Shown: positions 10,600 through 20,582 of the stretch, piece by piece
Layout: each line of letters opens with the position of its first letter
Numbering within the stretch: the first letter of the stretch is position 1
Assembly (NCBI RefSeq): GCF_026745355.1
Contig: NC_079205.1
Coordinates: forward strand, 42,343,903 to 42,407,902
Length of the DNA stretch: 64,000 nucleotides
Source: Beta vulgaris subsp. vulgaris
Lineage: Eukaryota; Streptophyta; Magnoliopsida; Caryophyllales; Amaranthaceae
Direction of reading: 5' to 3'
Position numbers and translations under genes: made by a program
The notes under the pieces: generated by a model
Databases searched by the model: none
What the model saw: only the letters and a program-made list of their open reading frames with translations
Told to the model about the DNA's origin: nothing

Positions 10600-11968
10600 T
10601 GTTATTTCCCTAGGAACACTACAAGAGGGGGGTGAATTGTAGGTGTAGAAATAAACGTAACTTTTTGCGGAAATTAAAACTTAAACGAATAAACAAGCTA
10701 AAGGAACACAAGGGATTTTTACGAGGAAAAACTTCTTGGGCCCAACAAGAAGAAACAACCTCGACCACTAGGGATTTTAAACTCAACACTTTCACTAATT
10801 AGGCCAAACAACTCTGTTACAACCTAATTCTAACTCGAGCCCTACCTTGAGTTCCTAAACTCAAGTTCCTGAACCACTGTTCCCTTAACAGCAGTTCCTC
10901 TCAACTTCACTCGAAGTTTTCTCACACATACAAGCTTCACTCAAAGCCTTTCTCTTACAGAACTTCACTCAAAGTTCCCTTACCCCAAAAACCAAAATAC
11001 AATTGATCGAAATAAGCTTAGTGGAATTAGAGTAAGAAGGCAAAGAACAAATGGCTATTATGAGAGAATGAAGGCACTGACACTTAATAAGTTAAACTCA
11101 CTTAATTACTTAGTCAGAGACAATTTGGAACTTATCTAGACTTCTATATTTATAGTGTTAATCATGAAGAACGTGGGATTAATGTTAGAGTACACGTTTT
11201 AATCCATTTACCCATGATGTTCCTTCCCCTAAGGAACACGTTTTACATCATGTCCCATGATCCCATGAACTATAAATGAACGTGGATAAAATGCAGCCAT
11301 TACTCCTAAATAATAGGAGTTCCTTCACATTATCCGAAAATCAGTTTTTATAAACTCTTTTTATCTTTAAATCTGAATTTCTAATCTTTAAGAAAATAAT
11401 ATCTTTGAAATAAAATCTTTCTAACAACCGGATATTTATTTTCTTATTTTCCGAAAAATAAAATCTTTTCCAAAACAGATTTTCTTTTTAAAACTGATTT
11501 TATCATTTGAAATTAGAAATAACTAATTTCCTATAATCTAGGCATGACTTACTCCATTATCTTTTAATCGTTATACTAAGTACACGCCTAAGTCTAGTTC
11601 CTTATATTAGTTCAGTTCCTTTAACATATTTGCTAAGTGCCACTGAGTTTGTTCCTTACAGAGGAACAAACGCTTCATTCTCAAATATTCTGCCACAGTT
11701 CCTTACCATTCTTTCTTTGTTCCTTTACATTGGAACTAGAAAATAAAACGCCTAGCTTCTATTATTCTTGATCCAATGCTTGCTCCAGTATCAACATAGA
11801 AACTTCTTTACTTAGCCTTTGAAATCCTCTCTTGACTTCTTCATTGACTTTGTATTCTCCCAGTTCCTTGCATTGATACCTTAGACACCATACACTTAAA
11901 TAATTCATTAGTTCACTACTTAGTTTGTTCCTTTGTTTCTTTGTCATTATCAAAACTAGGGTTCAACA
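10600..11968 (-). repeat. 5' LTR of Sirevirus-like element
   Basis: This is the partner of 1144-2508 with the same TGTT...AACA ends. The transcription start should lie within it, directed toward lower coordinates. Confidence 0.92.
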
Positions 11969-11973
11969 GTAAC
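11969..11973. repeat. Target-site duplication GTAAC (right)
   Basis: Exact copy of 1139-1143, directly after the LTR terminus ...TTCAACA. Confidence 0.9.
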
Positions 11974-12635
11974 TCAGTTAACTCCCAAGTAGAGTTAGAC
12001 ACTATGGAATCTAACTCGCTCTTAATGGCCTCTTTCCAAAAACTAGCATCGATAGATCTCATTGCCTCTTCAAAGGTCTTTGGATCCTCTTCTATCATGA
12101 AAGCATAAACTAGTTCATCACTCAACAATTCAACGCAAGAACTTTCAAACAGAAAAGCAGTAACAAAGTCAGAACCAAAGTCTTTTGCTACTCTAGGTCT
12201 TTTACTTCTCCTAGGCTCATCTATAACAGAGGAACTACTAGCATGCATGTCAATTGAACTACTACTCAAAGTCAAATCGACAGGAATATCACTAGTAGGT
12301 AGAGCAACATCATGCATAGAACAAGTAGATAAATCAACAGCAGGAGAAGAACAAGAAGGAAACAGATGCAACATCACCCTTTTGCAAAGGAAAAACATGT
12401 TCAAAAAACTCAGCATCTCTGTACTCACAAATAGACCTATCACTCAAAGACATGAATCTATAAACAGCATGAGCATAGCCAATAAACACAACATCAAAAG
12501 TGTTGGGTCCAATGTTTGACTTCTTATAGTCAGGTATCCCAACTTTGGCTAGACACCCCCACACTCTAAGAAAACTCAAGTTCAGAGGATATCGCTTCCA
12601 TAGTTTATAAGGGGTCTTATCTAGCTTTTTGTAAG
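11974..12635 (-). pseudogene. Copia integrase C-terminus and RT start (host element)
   Basis: Minus-strand frames 12654-12334 and 12443-11916 contain copia integrase C-terminal sequence ('KTPYKLWKRYPLNLSFLRVWGCLAKV', 'VVFIGYAHAVYRF'), a Ser-rich linker, and the beginning of RT ('DPKTFEEAMRSIDASFWKEAIKSEL'). The RT breaks off exactly at the Sirevirus-like TSD and resumes at 1138. A frameshift near 12340-12440 separates the two frames. Confidence 0.8.
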
Positions 12636-12640
12636 GTACT
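12636..12640. repeat. TSD GTACT of solo LTR (left copy)
   Basis: GTACT here and at 13216-13220 directly flank the TG...CA termini of the solo LTR. Confidence 0.85.
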
Positions 12641-13215
12641 TGTTGGGCCCTCATTTTCTATAGGCTTTGGCGGGATTTTGGTTTATTTTGAATTCGTAAT
12701 CTGCATGGCAGTTGGGTGGAGAAGTGACGTGACTGGGTCAAGCAACGTTTTACATTGGCATTGTGGCAGTTGAGAGATACAAGGGATTACGTTGGATTTG
12801 GCTGATGTGGCCCACATAACGAGGAACAACTCAAATGGCAGCTGGGAATATTCTTAGATATAAATATGTAACTCTATGTAAACCTAGCTCTTCTTCTACT
12901 TTTCTCTCTAAGTCCACAAATACATTATACTCTCTCTCTCTTTGCTATTTCATTCATTCTTGGTCACGAAGAAATAACTACACATTGTACTCAACTATTG
13001 TATTGACGCCGTCGACATATTAGTGGATTGGTGATCAAGAGCATCACCCGCGGTTTTTCCCTTTAATTGGGTTTTCCGCATCAGCAATTCTGCTGTCTTT
13101 TTATTGCTTTTGTTCATATTTATCTCTTATTTATGATGTTGATTGCTCAAAGTATATTGATCTAGTTGTTGGCACCTTCACCTTTTAAGTACTTGGTACA
13201 AAATCGGCATAAACA
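12641..13215 (+). mobile_element. Solo LTR (575 bp)
   Basis: The sequence starts TGTTGGGCCC and ends CATAAACA and is flanked by GTACT at 12636-12640 and 13216-13220. It interrupts the minus-strand integrase of the host copia element, whose reading frame is collinear on both sides. A TATA-like TATAAATATG at about 12856 followed by CT-rich sequence suggests plus-strand promoter orientation. No internal region is present, so it is a solo LTR left by LTR-LTR recombination. The lineage cannot be told from the LTR alone. Confidence 0.85.
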
Positions 13216-13220
13216 GTACT

Positions 13221-13461
13221 CGGTTAAGAACAGGACAAGCTGAAAGAACAGCTTCCCCCCCCCCCAAGCACATTTCATCAGGCAACCCAGAACTTACAAG
13301 AATAGCATTTCATCATATTTTTCAAAGACCTATTTTTTCGTTCAGCTATATCATTTTGTTAAGGTACATAGGGAGCACTAAGTGCATGAATGATACCCAA
13401 TTTCTCACAATGGTCATTCAATGAGAAGTTCTCATACTCTACCCCTATCAGACCTAACCCT
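13221..13461 (-). pseudogene. Copia integrase core fragment (host element)
   Basis: Reading the minus strand, the segment around 13330-13400 gives a degenerate 'P-x-Q-N-x-x-(A)ERKN' block, the usual integrase region around the third catalytic residue, with stops. The stretch up to 13461 is also integrase-like. It ends abruptly at the CACTA terminus. Confidence 0.65.
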
Positions 13462-13484
13462 CACTAGTGGAAAAAAACAGCTTT

Positions 13485-13665
13485 TGCTACTTATCAAATG
13501 CTTTGGTTGAATAATCAACCCGAGCATTTGTGATAATTTTAATAAAAAAAATTCACAAATGCTCGTGTTGATTAATCAACCGGAGCATTTGATGTCAAAT
13601 GCTCCGGTTGACTAATCAACACGAGCATTTGTGAATAAATGCTCCGGTTAATCAACAGAGCACAT
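13485..13665. repeat. Subterminal inverted-repeat cluster
   Basis: About four hairpin-forming units alternate the motif AAATGCTC(C)GGTTGA with its reverse complement, separated by a few bases (TTAAT or CTAATCA). Such arrays near CACTA ends are the usual binding sites of the element's TNPA-type protein. Confidence 0.65.
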
Positions 13666-15468
13666 GGATTATTAAGCGCTAGTTTTTTTTGGGTGAAATT
13701 TCCCTTAGCTAATTAATTTAATCAAATATTAGTCGACCCTATAGATCAGTTTCAGTCCCTACTCCCTCCCTCTCCTAAGTCGCCCACTCTCTCACTCACT
13801 CAGCCGTCCTCCGTCCGTCTTCCCTCCGTCTCTCCCAAGTCCTTCGCTTTCTCGCCCACTCAGCCGTCCTCCGTCGTCCACCGCTTCTGTTCGGTTGACA
13901 TATTAGGGCTCAAGTCGACTTCTGTTTGGTCGATAAATTAGGCTCCGTCGTCGACTTCTGTTCAGTTAATGCTTGTTGGCTTGTGAAATATGTTGCTAAT
14001 TAGGTAAAATCGATAGATGGTAAACTAATTGATGCTATGTTTTGATTTTACTCCCTCCGTCGTTCTCTCTCTCTTTCCCTCATCAAACTGTTTCTCTATC
14101 CCTCTTCTCTCTCGATCCGCTCCTTGGAATGCATGTCCAGGTAATTTCGTACAAACTTTATTGTTGTGATTTAGTTTTATTGCTGTTAGGTTCCTTTTGG
14201 TTTCTTAGATTTGGGGATTTTTTTAGGGTTTTCTTTGATTTGTCTAGCGTTTTGTTTGGGTCAACAAGTTAGTATGCAGTGATTGAGGCTACGATTGATG
14301 CCATTAATGAGGCTTGAAATTCGTGGTTAATTTGAAATTTATTAACATATCTTAAGAATTTACTCGTGTTATGCCAGAAATTTGTTGTTTCTGTTTGAAG
14401 TTGTAGTTAATTGTGTTATAAATTTTGATATGTCAAAAATTATTTTTCATATGAAGCATGAGTTTCATGTAATGTATGAACCGTATCTGGCTTTTACAGA
14501 TCTTCATTTGTTAATTTCCATACCTTTGTGGTGATAATTGATAAATTTCTTGAAGCTTTGGGTCAATTTCCACCAGAACTGAATAAACCCCAATCGCCTA
14601 CGATTTCACGCCAACTGTCAAGTTCTTTTCTACAGATTGTAATTTCAGATCCCCTTTTTCTTCTAAGCTTTGGTCTCAGGTATGGGTTACCTTAATTTTG
14701 GTTTAGATCTATTTTTAAATGAGTCAGTTTACTTTGTATTTAATTTTTTGTTCTGGGCTTTGAATTTATGCTTGGGATTCGCTCAAATTTCCATAATTTC
14801 GTAGAGTACATTTGTTGTGCGAGTGACTACCTTTGTTTATGTTTGATAATGTTGCTTATACTATTACTGCTGGTTTCAATGGTGTTTCTTTCTCTTTAGA
14901 TGCACAATTCTCATTTGCAACCACTTGAATATACCCTAACAAGATGCCAATTAGAGTTTAAACTACGGTTTCTACTCATGGACATTTTATTTTTGGATTA
15001 TATTGGTTTAAACTTCAGAATAATTATGATAACTTCACGAATAATAAGGCCCTGTACTTTTGGACTTATTTTCAGTTCCGTTCAGTTCTGTTTCTCTCCG
15101 TCCAAAAGAATGGGACCTAAGTTGATAGAACATTCACAAAAAAGAATTCATGGCCCATCTGGTAGTTGCTAATGAGTTACTGTAGAAAGTTTATTTTTAT
15201 TTTAAGGGGTAATTTTGTGATGAAAACTTCAATATATATGTTCATGATATATGCTTGTCCATCCTAAAAAGTTCAGTATCTAGCGGTAATAAGAATTTGT
15301 GAAGAGAAACATAAGTATTGGGTATGAAATTGTATTACCATGAGACTTTCTTCACATTTTACATATAAACTTATTACCAATTACACCTTTTATTTTTGTT
15401 TATCAACATTTCATCTTTGATTATTGTTTACCAAATCTTGAATTATCACATTTAAAATATAATTGCAG

Positions 15469-15840
15469 AGCTACCAAATTTTGAACTTTGAGGACCATGC
15501 AAATTTTCTGCGGAAACACAATAACAACCCATCCGACTACAGACCTGACATCGTTCATCAAGTTCATGACACACACTCTTCGTTAGAGTTAATTGTTAAT
15601 TTTGTACCTTAGTTCTCATTTTCAGAAAGTTGTGGACTATGTATGCCATTTGTTTTGTGTCTTTAATCATTTCATGATTTATTTGTTATATTCAGGCTCT
15701 ATTAATGATTTTGGATAGTCCCCTAAATAAGGCTGGAAAGATACAAGCTGTGTATGTAAAAACTGAGAAAGGTGTACTTTTCGAGGTTAAAACTCATGTT
15801 CGTATCCGAGGAACATACAAGCGTTTTGCTGGCATTATGT
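15469..15840 (+). pseudogene. EMG1/NEP1 18S rRNA methyltransferase gene fragment (two exons)
   Basis: Exon A (15469-15561, after TTGCAG) encodes 'YQILNFEDHANFLRKHNNNP' followed by 'SDYRPDIVHQ'. Exon B (15696-15840, after TTCAG and before GTGAGT) encodes 'ALLMILDSPLNKAGKIQAVY' followed by 'VKTEKGVLFEVKTHVRIRGT' and 'YKRFAGIM'. These match the middle of the EMG1/Nep1 SPOUT methyltransferase, which modifies the hypermodified pseudouridine of 18S rRNA and helps small-subunit assembly. The two exons join in frame, but the N-terminal part and the SPOUT C-terminus are absent. It lies downstream of a CACTA terminus, which suggests transduplication. It is probably non-functional, though the exons are open and splice sites intact. 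Confidence 0.72.
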
Positions 15841-15844
15841 GTGA

Positions 15845-16320
15845 GTAACCATAATTGTTGCACCTTTTTTTTTGTCAAGTTCCATGCATGATTGTAATGG
15901 TGTAACCTTCAGCTGATAGATTAATGGCTTAGTATCTGGTGTGATAGCAAGCCCAAACCAAACATGACATCCAACCACAAAAGCATCTCAGGTACCAACT
16001 CAATAATAGGAAGGAGGGAGGGAATATATAGACAAGGAGGCATTCCCTCCCACAAACAATGTGGGACAATAGAATAAAAGAAGCTAAGGCTTTTCAAGCC
16101 TTAACTCCAACACTATATATCAAGCATCTTGTGGGTCTTTCAAGAGGCATCAGGATGTCAGACAAATATATCTTCACATAATTGATTAGTTTCAAGCAAA
16201 GTTGAATTAAGCTAAATTTTAAAAATTGTCTGAGAACTATTCTGATATGAAACTTACACATCACTTGGGCATATAGACGTACGTGTAGAAAGTTTTGTTC
16301 ATATGATTATTTTTTGGGCA
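15845..16320. other. Unassigned spacer
   Basis: AT-rich sequence between the EMG1 fragment and the gypsy remnant, including a GGAAGGAGGGAGGGAA purine tract near 16008. No gene, TIR or tRNA seen. Confidence 0.4.
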
Positions 16321-16517
16321 ATGGGAAGAAACCAAATTACATAAACATAGTGGGTCTTTTCTTGGCTCTAGCAGCTAGCAAGTGGGCTGGATGAACCAAA
16401 TGTTTAGTGATAGAACAAAAACAAAATAAAGCAGCTATGTTTTTAATATTGCCAACTAAAGAGAGAAGGTGGATATCCTGTCTAAGGATGTTGTAGGCCT
16501 TTTGTGAAGCCTTTGGG

Positions 16518-17369
16518 ATGGATTCCAGTGCCCCTTGTGATGCCCCTTTAGGCACCATTTGGCAGGGGTACAACGAACAGGAATGGTGGGATAAGATCAC
16601 CAATGGCACCACTCCGTTTCGGACGAACTCGTCCAAAGCATCGGAGATTATCCATATCGTTCTCCGTTACTTCCATAGGATGTTGGTTTATACCATCTTT
16701 CCTAAACAGGAAGTCGGGCAGTTGAGGAAGGAAGAGCTTTTGGTTCTTTGGTTGGCCACTAATGGGGCCCACCTTGGAGACCAAATTAAATTTGCCGCTC
16801 TCTTCCTTAATCGACTGCAAGAGATTCGGGGGGGGGGGGGTACTACTGTATTTGGGGAGATTGTTTGTGGTGGAATGATCACCCAGATACCGTCTTATCT
16901 CGGGTTGGACGAGGACCTGGCTCGCTTTGAAGCTAGCGTGCCTTCTGTTGGTCAGTCCAACCCATTGGATGGTGCAAGCCTACAGCAGATGAAATTTCTG
17001 CGGCATTACAGGCAGTCAAACTGCATTTGGCTTTTAGGGGGGGAGACTATATTGTTACATGAACAACGAGTTCATCTGGAACCCCCTCCTAACTGTGAAA
17101 ATCGTTGGCAGGTTCCCCCTTCCCATATCACCCCTCAGGATGTCCCTGTTAGGACCTTCATTCAGTCCACCCCTGTAGAGGGCACACCATGGGCTCTGAG
17201 TGTTCCGAGGTCCGACCACTGCATTCCTAAGAGTGAGGTGGCCGAACCTTCATCCTCTCAGTCTTTCGATATGGGTTCCGCCATGGCGGCTATCGCCCAC
17301 ATGCAGGCCTCTCCGGAGGCCAATCACCGTGTGATTACCGCTACCCTTGCAGTTCCGCACCGACCTTGA
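16518..17369 (+). CDS. Athila ORF-1-like retroelement protein, 283 codons
   Basis: This plus-strand open frame contains 'HRMLVYTIFPKQEVGQLRKE' and, after a Gly run, 'GGMITQIPSYLGLD'. That arrangement resembles the capsid/ORF-1 family of Athila-type plant gypsy elements (PF03078-like), whose biochemical role is not established. The tail is Pro/Ser-rich. The first ATG (16518) is not secure: similar sequence extends upstream in frame-broken form, and a run of ten Gs (16829-16838) suggests a length-variable site. It is followed by non-coding 3' sequence, the PPT and the LTR. It is likely a relic rather than a host gene. Confidence 0.5.
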   Translation: MDSSAPCDAPLGTIWQGYNEQEWWDKITNGTTPFRTNSSKASEIIHIVLRYFHRMLVYTIFPKQEVGQLRKEELLVLWLATNGAHLGDQIKFAALFLNRLQEIRGGGGTTVFGEIVCGGMITQIPSYLGLDEDLARFEASVPSVGQSNPLDGASLQQMKFLRHYRQSNCIWLLGGETILLHEQRVHLEPPPNCENRWQVPPSHITPQDVPVRTFIQSTPVEGTPWALSVPRSDHCIPKSEVAEPSSSQSFDMGSAMAAIAHMQASPEANHRVITATLAVPHRP

Positions 17370-17569
17370 CCATGTGTCTAGGGTGGCTTGGCGCACTCAC
17401 CTCGCCAATGTCCATTCCGGACACGAGCCCCCTTTTCCTAACCATCCCCACTACCCTCCTACATTCGACACTCGTGAAGGGCCATTTGAGGAGCCTCCTT
17501 TCCGGTGGGTATTTCCCTCCTAACCCCCCTTCCGATGGGGGCGATGGGGGCGATGGTGGGTATTAGGTG

Positions 17570-19240
17570 CTATTCATGACCCCCTCCCTCTCCCTCCTTT
17601 TGCAACTCCGAGCGCGGAGTTTCGCTTAAGCTTGGGGGACCTGCATGTACGTTTATATCTTTGGGAGTTTGGGGTCATCGGTGGTTAGTGATTTAGGGGT
17701 TCTATTGGTTTTTGGTGTAATTCGGTGATTGATCCTATCTGTTGATCTTGTCTCTCCCACCCCTGTTTTCTTCTCTTTCACCTGTACATCGTGTTTTGGT
17801 AGTTTTGCCTTGCTTTGCATAAAAAAAAAAAAAGAATTCGAAAAAATTTAAAAAAAAACATTTTCCTCTTTTATTATTTCCCTTTTCTTTTTCTTTTTAT
17901 TTTTTTTTGCATTTAGGATAGCTTGGTTGCTTGCATGATTTGTGGCTAAAAGTGTTCATAAGTTGATTGGAAGACCTTCCCTACATTAGACTTGATGGTT
18001 TTGGAAGCCCCGTTGTGACTTTAAGCGACTCTTGAGAACGATAACTTTTGGTAGAGTCTTTTTGAAATTAGGCGAGTTGGATGAATGGATTGTCTTGCCC
18101 CTTATGCGACGAATCCCGAAGGAGGGCCAAGAACCTTGTAAGACTCATTCACAACCCTCACCATTGATCACCTAACTTGTGACTTGCATTTTAGCTCCCC
18201 AAGATTGCATAAGACTGAGCCTTTAGAAAAATGATTTAGGGTGTTTCTCTTTGCTAGAAATAGGAGCTTCAAAACCAAAAGCTTGTATACTGGTATAATT
18301 ATCCGCTTCTCAACCCATCTGAGCCTTTCTGTCCTATTTTTGCTTAATCCTCATAATAAGTCATGGCCTAACTTTCCCCGAAGTGGAGTGCATGTCTAGT
18401 TTGTGTTGAGTTGAGTTGTTTTGATATTGAGTCTCAGTTGAAAGTGTGAATTAATATGCAAGTATGATTGCAAAAGCTAAAGAAAATTGCGAGAGAAAAG
18501 GTAAAAGAAAAAAAAGCAAGCTCTTTGTGTTTCATTTGGATTTCCATTAAAAGAAAACAAAGAAAGAGCAATGATGAGAAAAATGACAAACATTCAAAAA
18601 GTGAAAGAGTTCAAAAGGAAACAAAAAAGTCAAACTGAAAATCAAGGTTATGAGTGAGGACTTGAATTGAGATTGGTGTTAGGACTAGCTTGCGAGAATA
18701 TTACCCCTAGTTTGTACTATGCTTACCCTTTTTGCACCACATTCCTAAATTATAATCCACACCCCTAACCTAGCCCATTTACAACCTTAACAAAGTCCTT
18801 TTTGACTTCTAGATTGGACTTGGTCGATTCACTAATGGCAGGCGAGATTTTGTGCAAGTCATAATGAGGGTCATCAAAAAATGTGTTAGAGGCGAGCTGT
18901 TATGGTTGAGCATCCCTAGGGAGGAGTCAAACTCTTGACTTAAAAGTGGAGAAGAGTGAGAAATCACTCTTGGAAAGCTTTTCTTTCAAAAAGGCTCGGT
19001 TGATTGGTGGATTGAGTCCTTAGAGTCACTCTTGTGCTTCTGAATCATCTTCCCTCTTGTGTTTGGTTGGTCTCCTAAATCTTGTTATGAACTCATTTAG
19101 CTTGCATGTCATGTTTGTAATTTTGCGTTTAGAGCATGTAGGTTAGTTTGTTGCATGTTTTCTTTTTCTTTTTACTCCCTTTCTCCTCTTCTTTACTTCT
19201 TTCTCACTCTTGGTTTACTTGAGGATAAGCAAAACGCTAC
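17570..19240 (+). other. 3' untranslated internal region of the gypsy element
   Basis: Long non-coding sequence with poly(A)-like tracts (17820-17860), a purine-rich AAAG segment (18480-18640), and phrases such as CTAGCCCATTTACAACCTTA (near 18771) that recur in Athila/Tat-type 3' regions. No ORF of note. Confidence 0.55.
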
Positions 19241-19253
19241 GCTTGGGGGAGTT
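19241..19253 (+). other. Polypurine tract of the gypsy element
   Basis: GCTTGGGGGAGTT lies immediately before the LTR start TGATAAG at 19254. Confidence 0.75.
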
Positions 19254-19432
19254 TGATAAGTGCGTTCCTAACACACTTTATGACCTCCTTTGGGTTTATT
19301 TTGGTCCTCTTTATTCTCTTTTCTCTTCATTCCCTTTCTACTTCTTCACTTGATCATTAATTGATCATAATGACATTTTGCTAGATTTTTGATCTATTTT
19401 GATCGAATTTCTAGTACATATGCTTTCACAAT

Positions 19433-19636
19433 GGTGCGCCCGCACATGCAAGTGGCCGGTGCGCCCGCACCTTCAGCGATTTCAGAGACAAATCACAGAC
19501 CACATCGGTGCCTCCGCACCTGATAGTGGTGCGCCCGCACCAATTGATGAAGAGATCCCAGCTTTGAGGCAGAAGGGTGAGGTGCTCCCGCACCTGATTG
19601 TGGTGCGCCCGCACCTGATTGTGGTGCGCCCGCACC
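19433..19636. repeat. Seven copies of the GGTGCGCCCGCACC palindrome
   Basis: Exact or near-exact copies start at 19433, 19458, 19507, 19528, 19581, 19602 and 19623. The pairs 19507/19528, 19581/19602 and 19602/19623 are exactly 21 bp apart. Each copy is a near-perfect 14-nt palindrome, strongly GC-rich in an AT-rich LTR. Confidence 0.85.
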
Positions 19637-20582
19637 CCTTGTTTCCGGAAAGAAAAAATCGTGGCTTCAATTAAAAACGGGAGTTATGTTTTATTGGAGA
19701 CTTATGCTTTATTCTACTTTTTGAGAGAGTATTATTAGGGTTCATACTAAAGATTAAACACTTAAGTTTTATTGAGATTTGAGATTTATTAATCATACTT
19801 TGTGATTCCGATAACTTTCAAGGTATTTACCATTGAATTTAATTTGAAGTTTCAGTTTTCTATTTCATTCTTTTCGTGTTTGTTCTTGTTTTTAGTTATT
19901 TTTAGATCTTCATTCTCATAGTCTCATAATTGTTATTTCAATTAGTTTAATTATCTCTTAATCAAATTTAGCCTTAGATTAGTCCTAGATTTTGTGTTTA
20001 ATTGCTTAGAATCAATGATTAGTGAGTAGTTTCATATATAGGGTTAGGGTGAAAGTATGGATTAGGGTTTTAAATGTTTTGTTGATGTGATTGTGATGTT
20101 TTAAAGAAGTTTATGCATTGATCTTGGTGTTTTGAGACCTTAGGATAGATATTGATCACATCTATGCTTTGGTATTTTGAATTCAAATGTTCTTAAATCG
20201 AATTTTGAACTCTTTGATCATCCCAAGAATCAACTTAATTTCTAGGCCAAGATATTGGGCAGAAATTAAGGGGATCCTTTATTAGGGGTTTTCCGAATTT
20301 ATCGAATCTCCTAATCAATTAAATAAAGACCATTCGGGAGAGGATTTAGTTGATTGATTAAGTTATTATTCTTGAGGACCATTCGAGAGAGGACTCGAGT
20401 ATTTTAGAGGAAAGCTAAACCTTGCATATTTGTGTTATTTGCATTAACATTCATTGTCCACTCTTATTCATACTAGTAACCTTAACTCTAGTGTCTTCCT
20501 ATTTGATATTCAAACTCGTGTTATTTGCTAGTTCTTGATATTAGCTAGTCATAGTTGTTACCAAATATTTTCAAACCCCAAA

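Larger units (their letters stand above)
1144..11968 (-). mobile_element. Sirevirus-like Ty1/copia retrotransposon (10.8 kb)
   Basis: The element is structurally complete. It has LTRs of 1365 bp (1144-2508) and 1369 bp (10600-11968), both starting TGTT and ending AACA, and a matching GTAAC duplication. A tRNA-iMet-type primer site lies inside the right LTR and a purine tract inside the left one, so it is transcribed on the minus strand. Domain order is gag, protease, integrase, RT, RNase H, then an extra 3' coding region before the 3' LTR. Copia order plus large size plus a post-pol ORF fits the Sirevirus (SIRE1/Maximus) lineage; beet Cotzilla is a published example of that type. Coding frames are broken many times although the LTRs differ by only about five substitutions and about eight small indels. 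Confidence 0.92.
264..13461 (-). mobile_element. Degenerate Ty1/copia element hosting nested insertions
   Basis: A minus-strand copia polyprotein is scattered over three blocks. Integrase core lies at 13221-13461, integrase C-terminus plus the start of RT at 11974-12635, and RT/RNase H at 264-1138. The blocks become collinear when the Sirevirus-like element (1144-11968) and the solo LTR (12641-13215) are taken out, each leaving one target-site copy. Stops and frameshifts are present in every block. Neither LTR of this host element is seen; it is cut at 13461 by a CACTA end and peters out near 264 against gypsy gag. Confidence 0.75.
13462..16300 (+). mobile_element. CACTA-type transposon, left end plus captured sequence (right end not found)
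   Basis: The element starts CACTAGTGGAAAAA at 13462, next to host copia sequence. It is followed by a dense cluster of inverted repeats built on AAATGCTCCGGTTGA / TCAACCGGAGCATTT (13485-13665), as expected of CACTA subterminal regions. After this come CT-rich leader-like sequence (13750-14150) and EMG1 exon fragments (15469-15840). No matching ...CTAGTG right end was found before the gypsy element, so the right boundary at about 16300 is only the limit of unexplained sequence. Confidence 0.5.

Noticed and set aside
12835..13023. 62-codon plus-strand ORF
   Set aside because: Lies wholly within the solo LTR and has no domain.
14042..14272. 76-codon plus-strand ORF after CTCCCTCCGTCG
   Set aside because: CT-rich leader-like sequence read through a splice-donor-like GTAATT. 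The CTCCCTCCGT here has no TA-flanked partner, so neither gene nor Stowaway was called.
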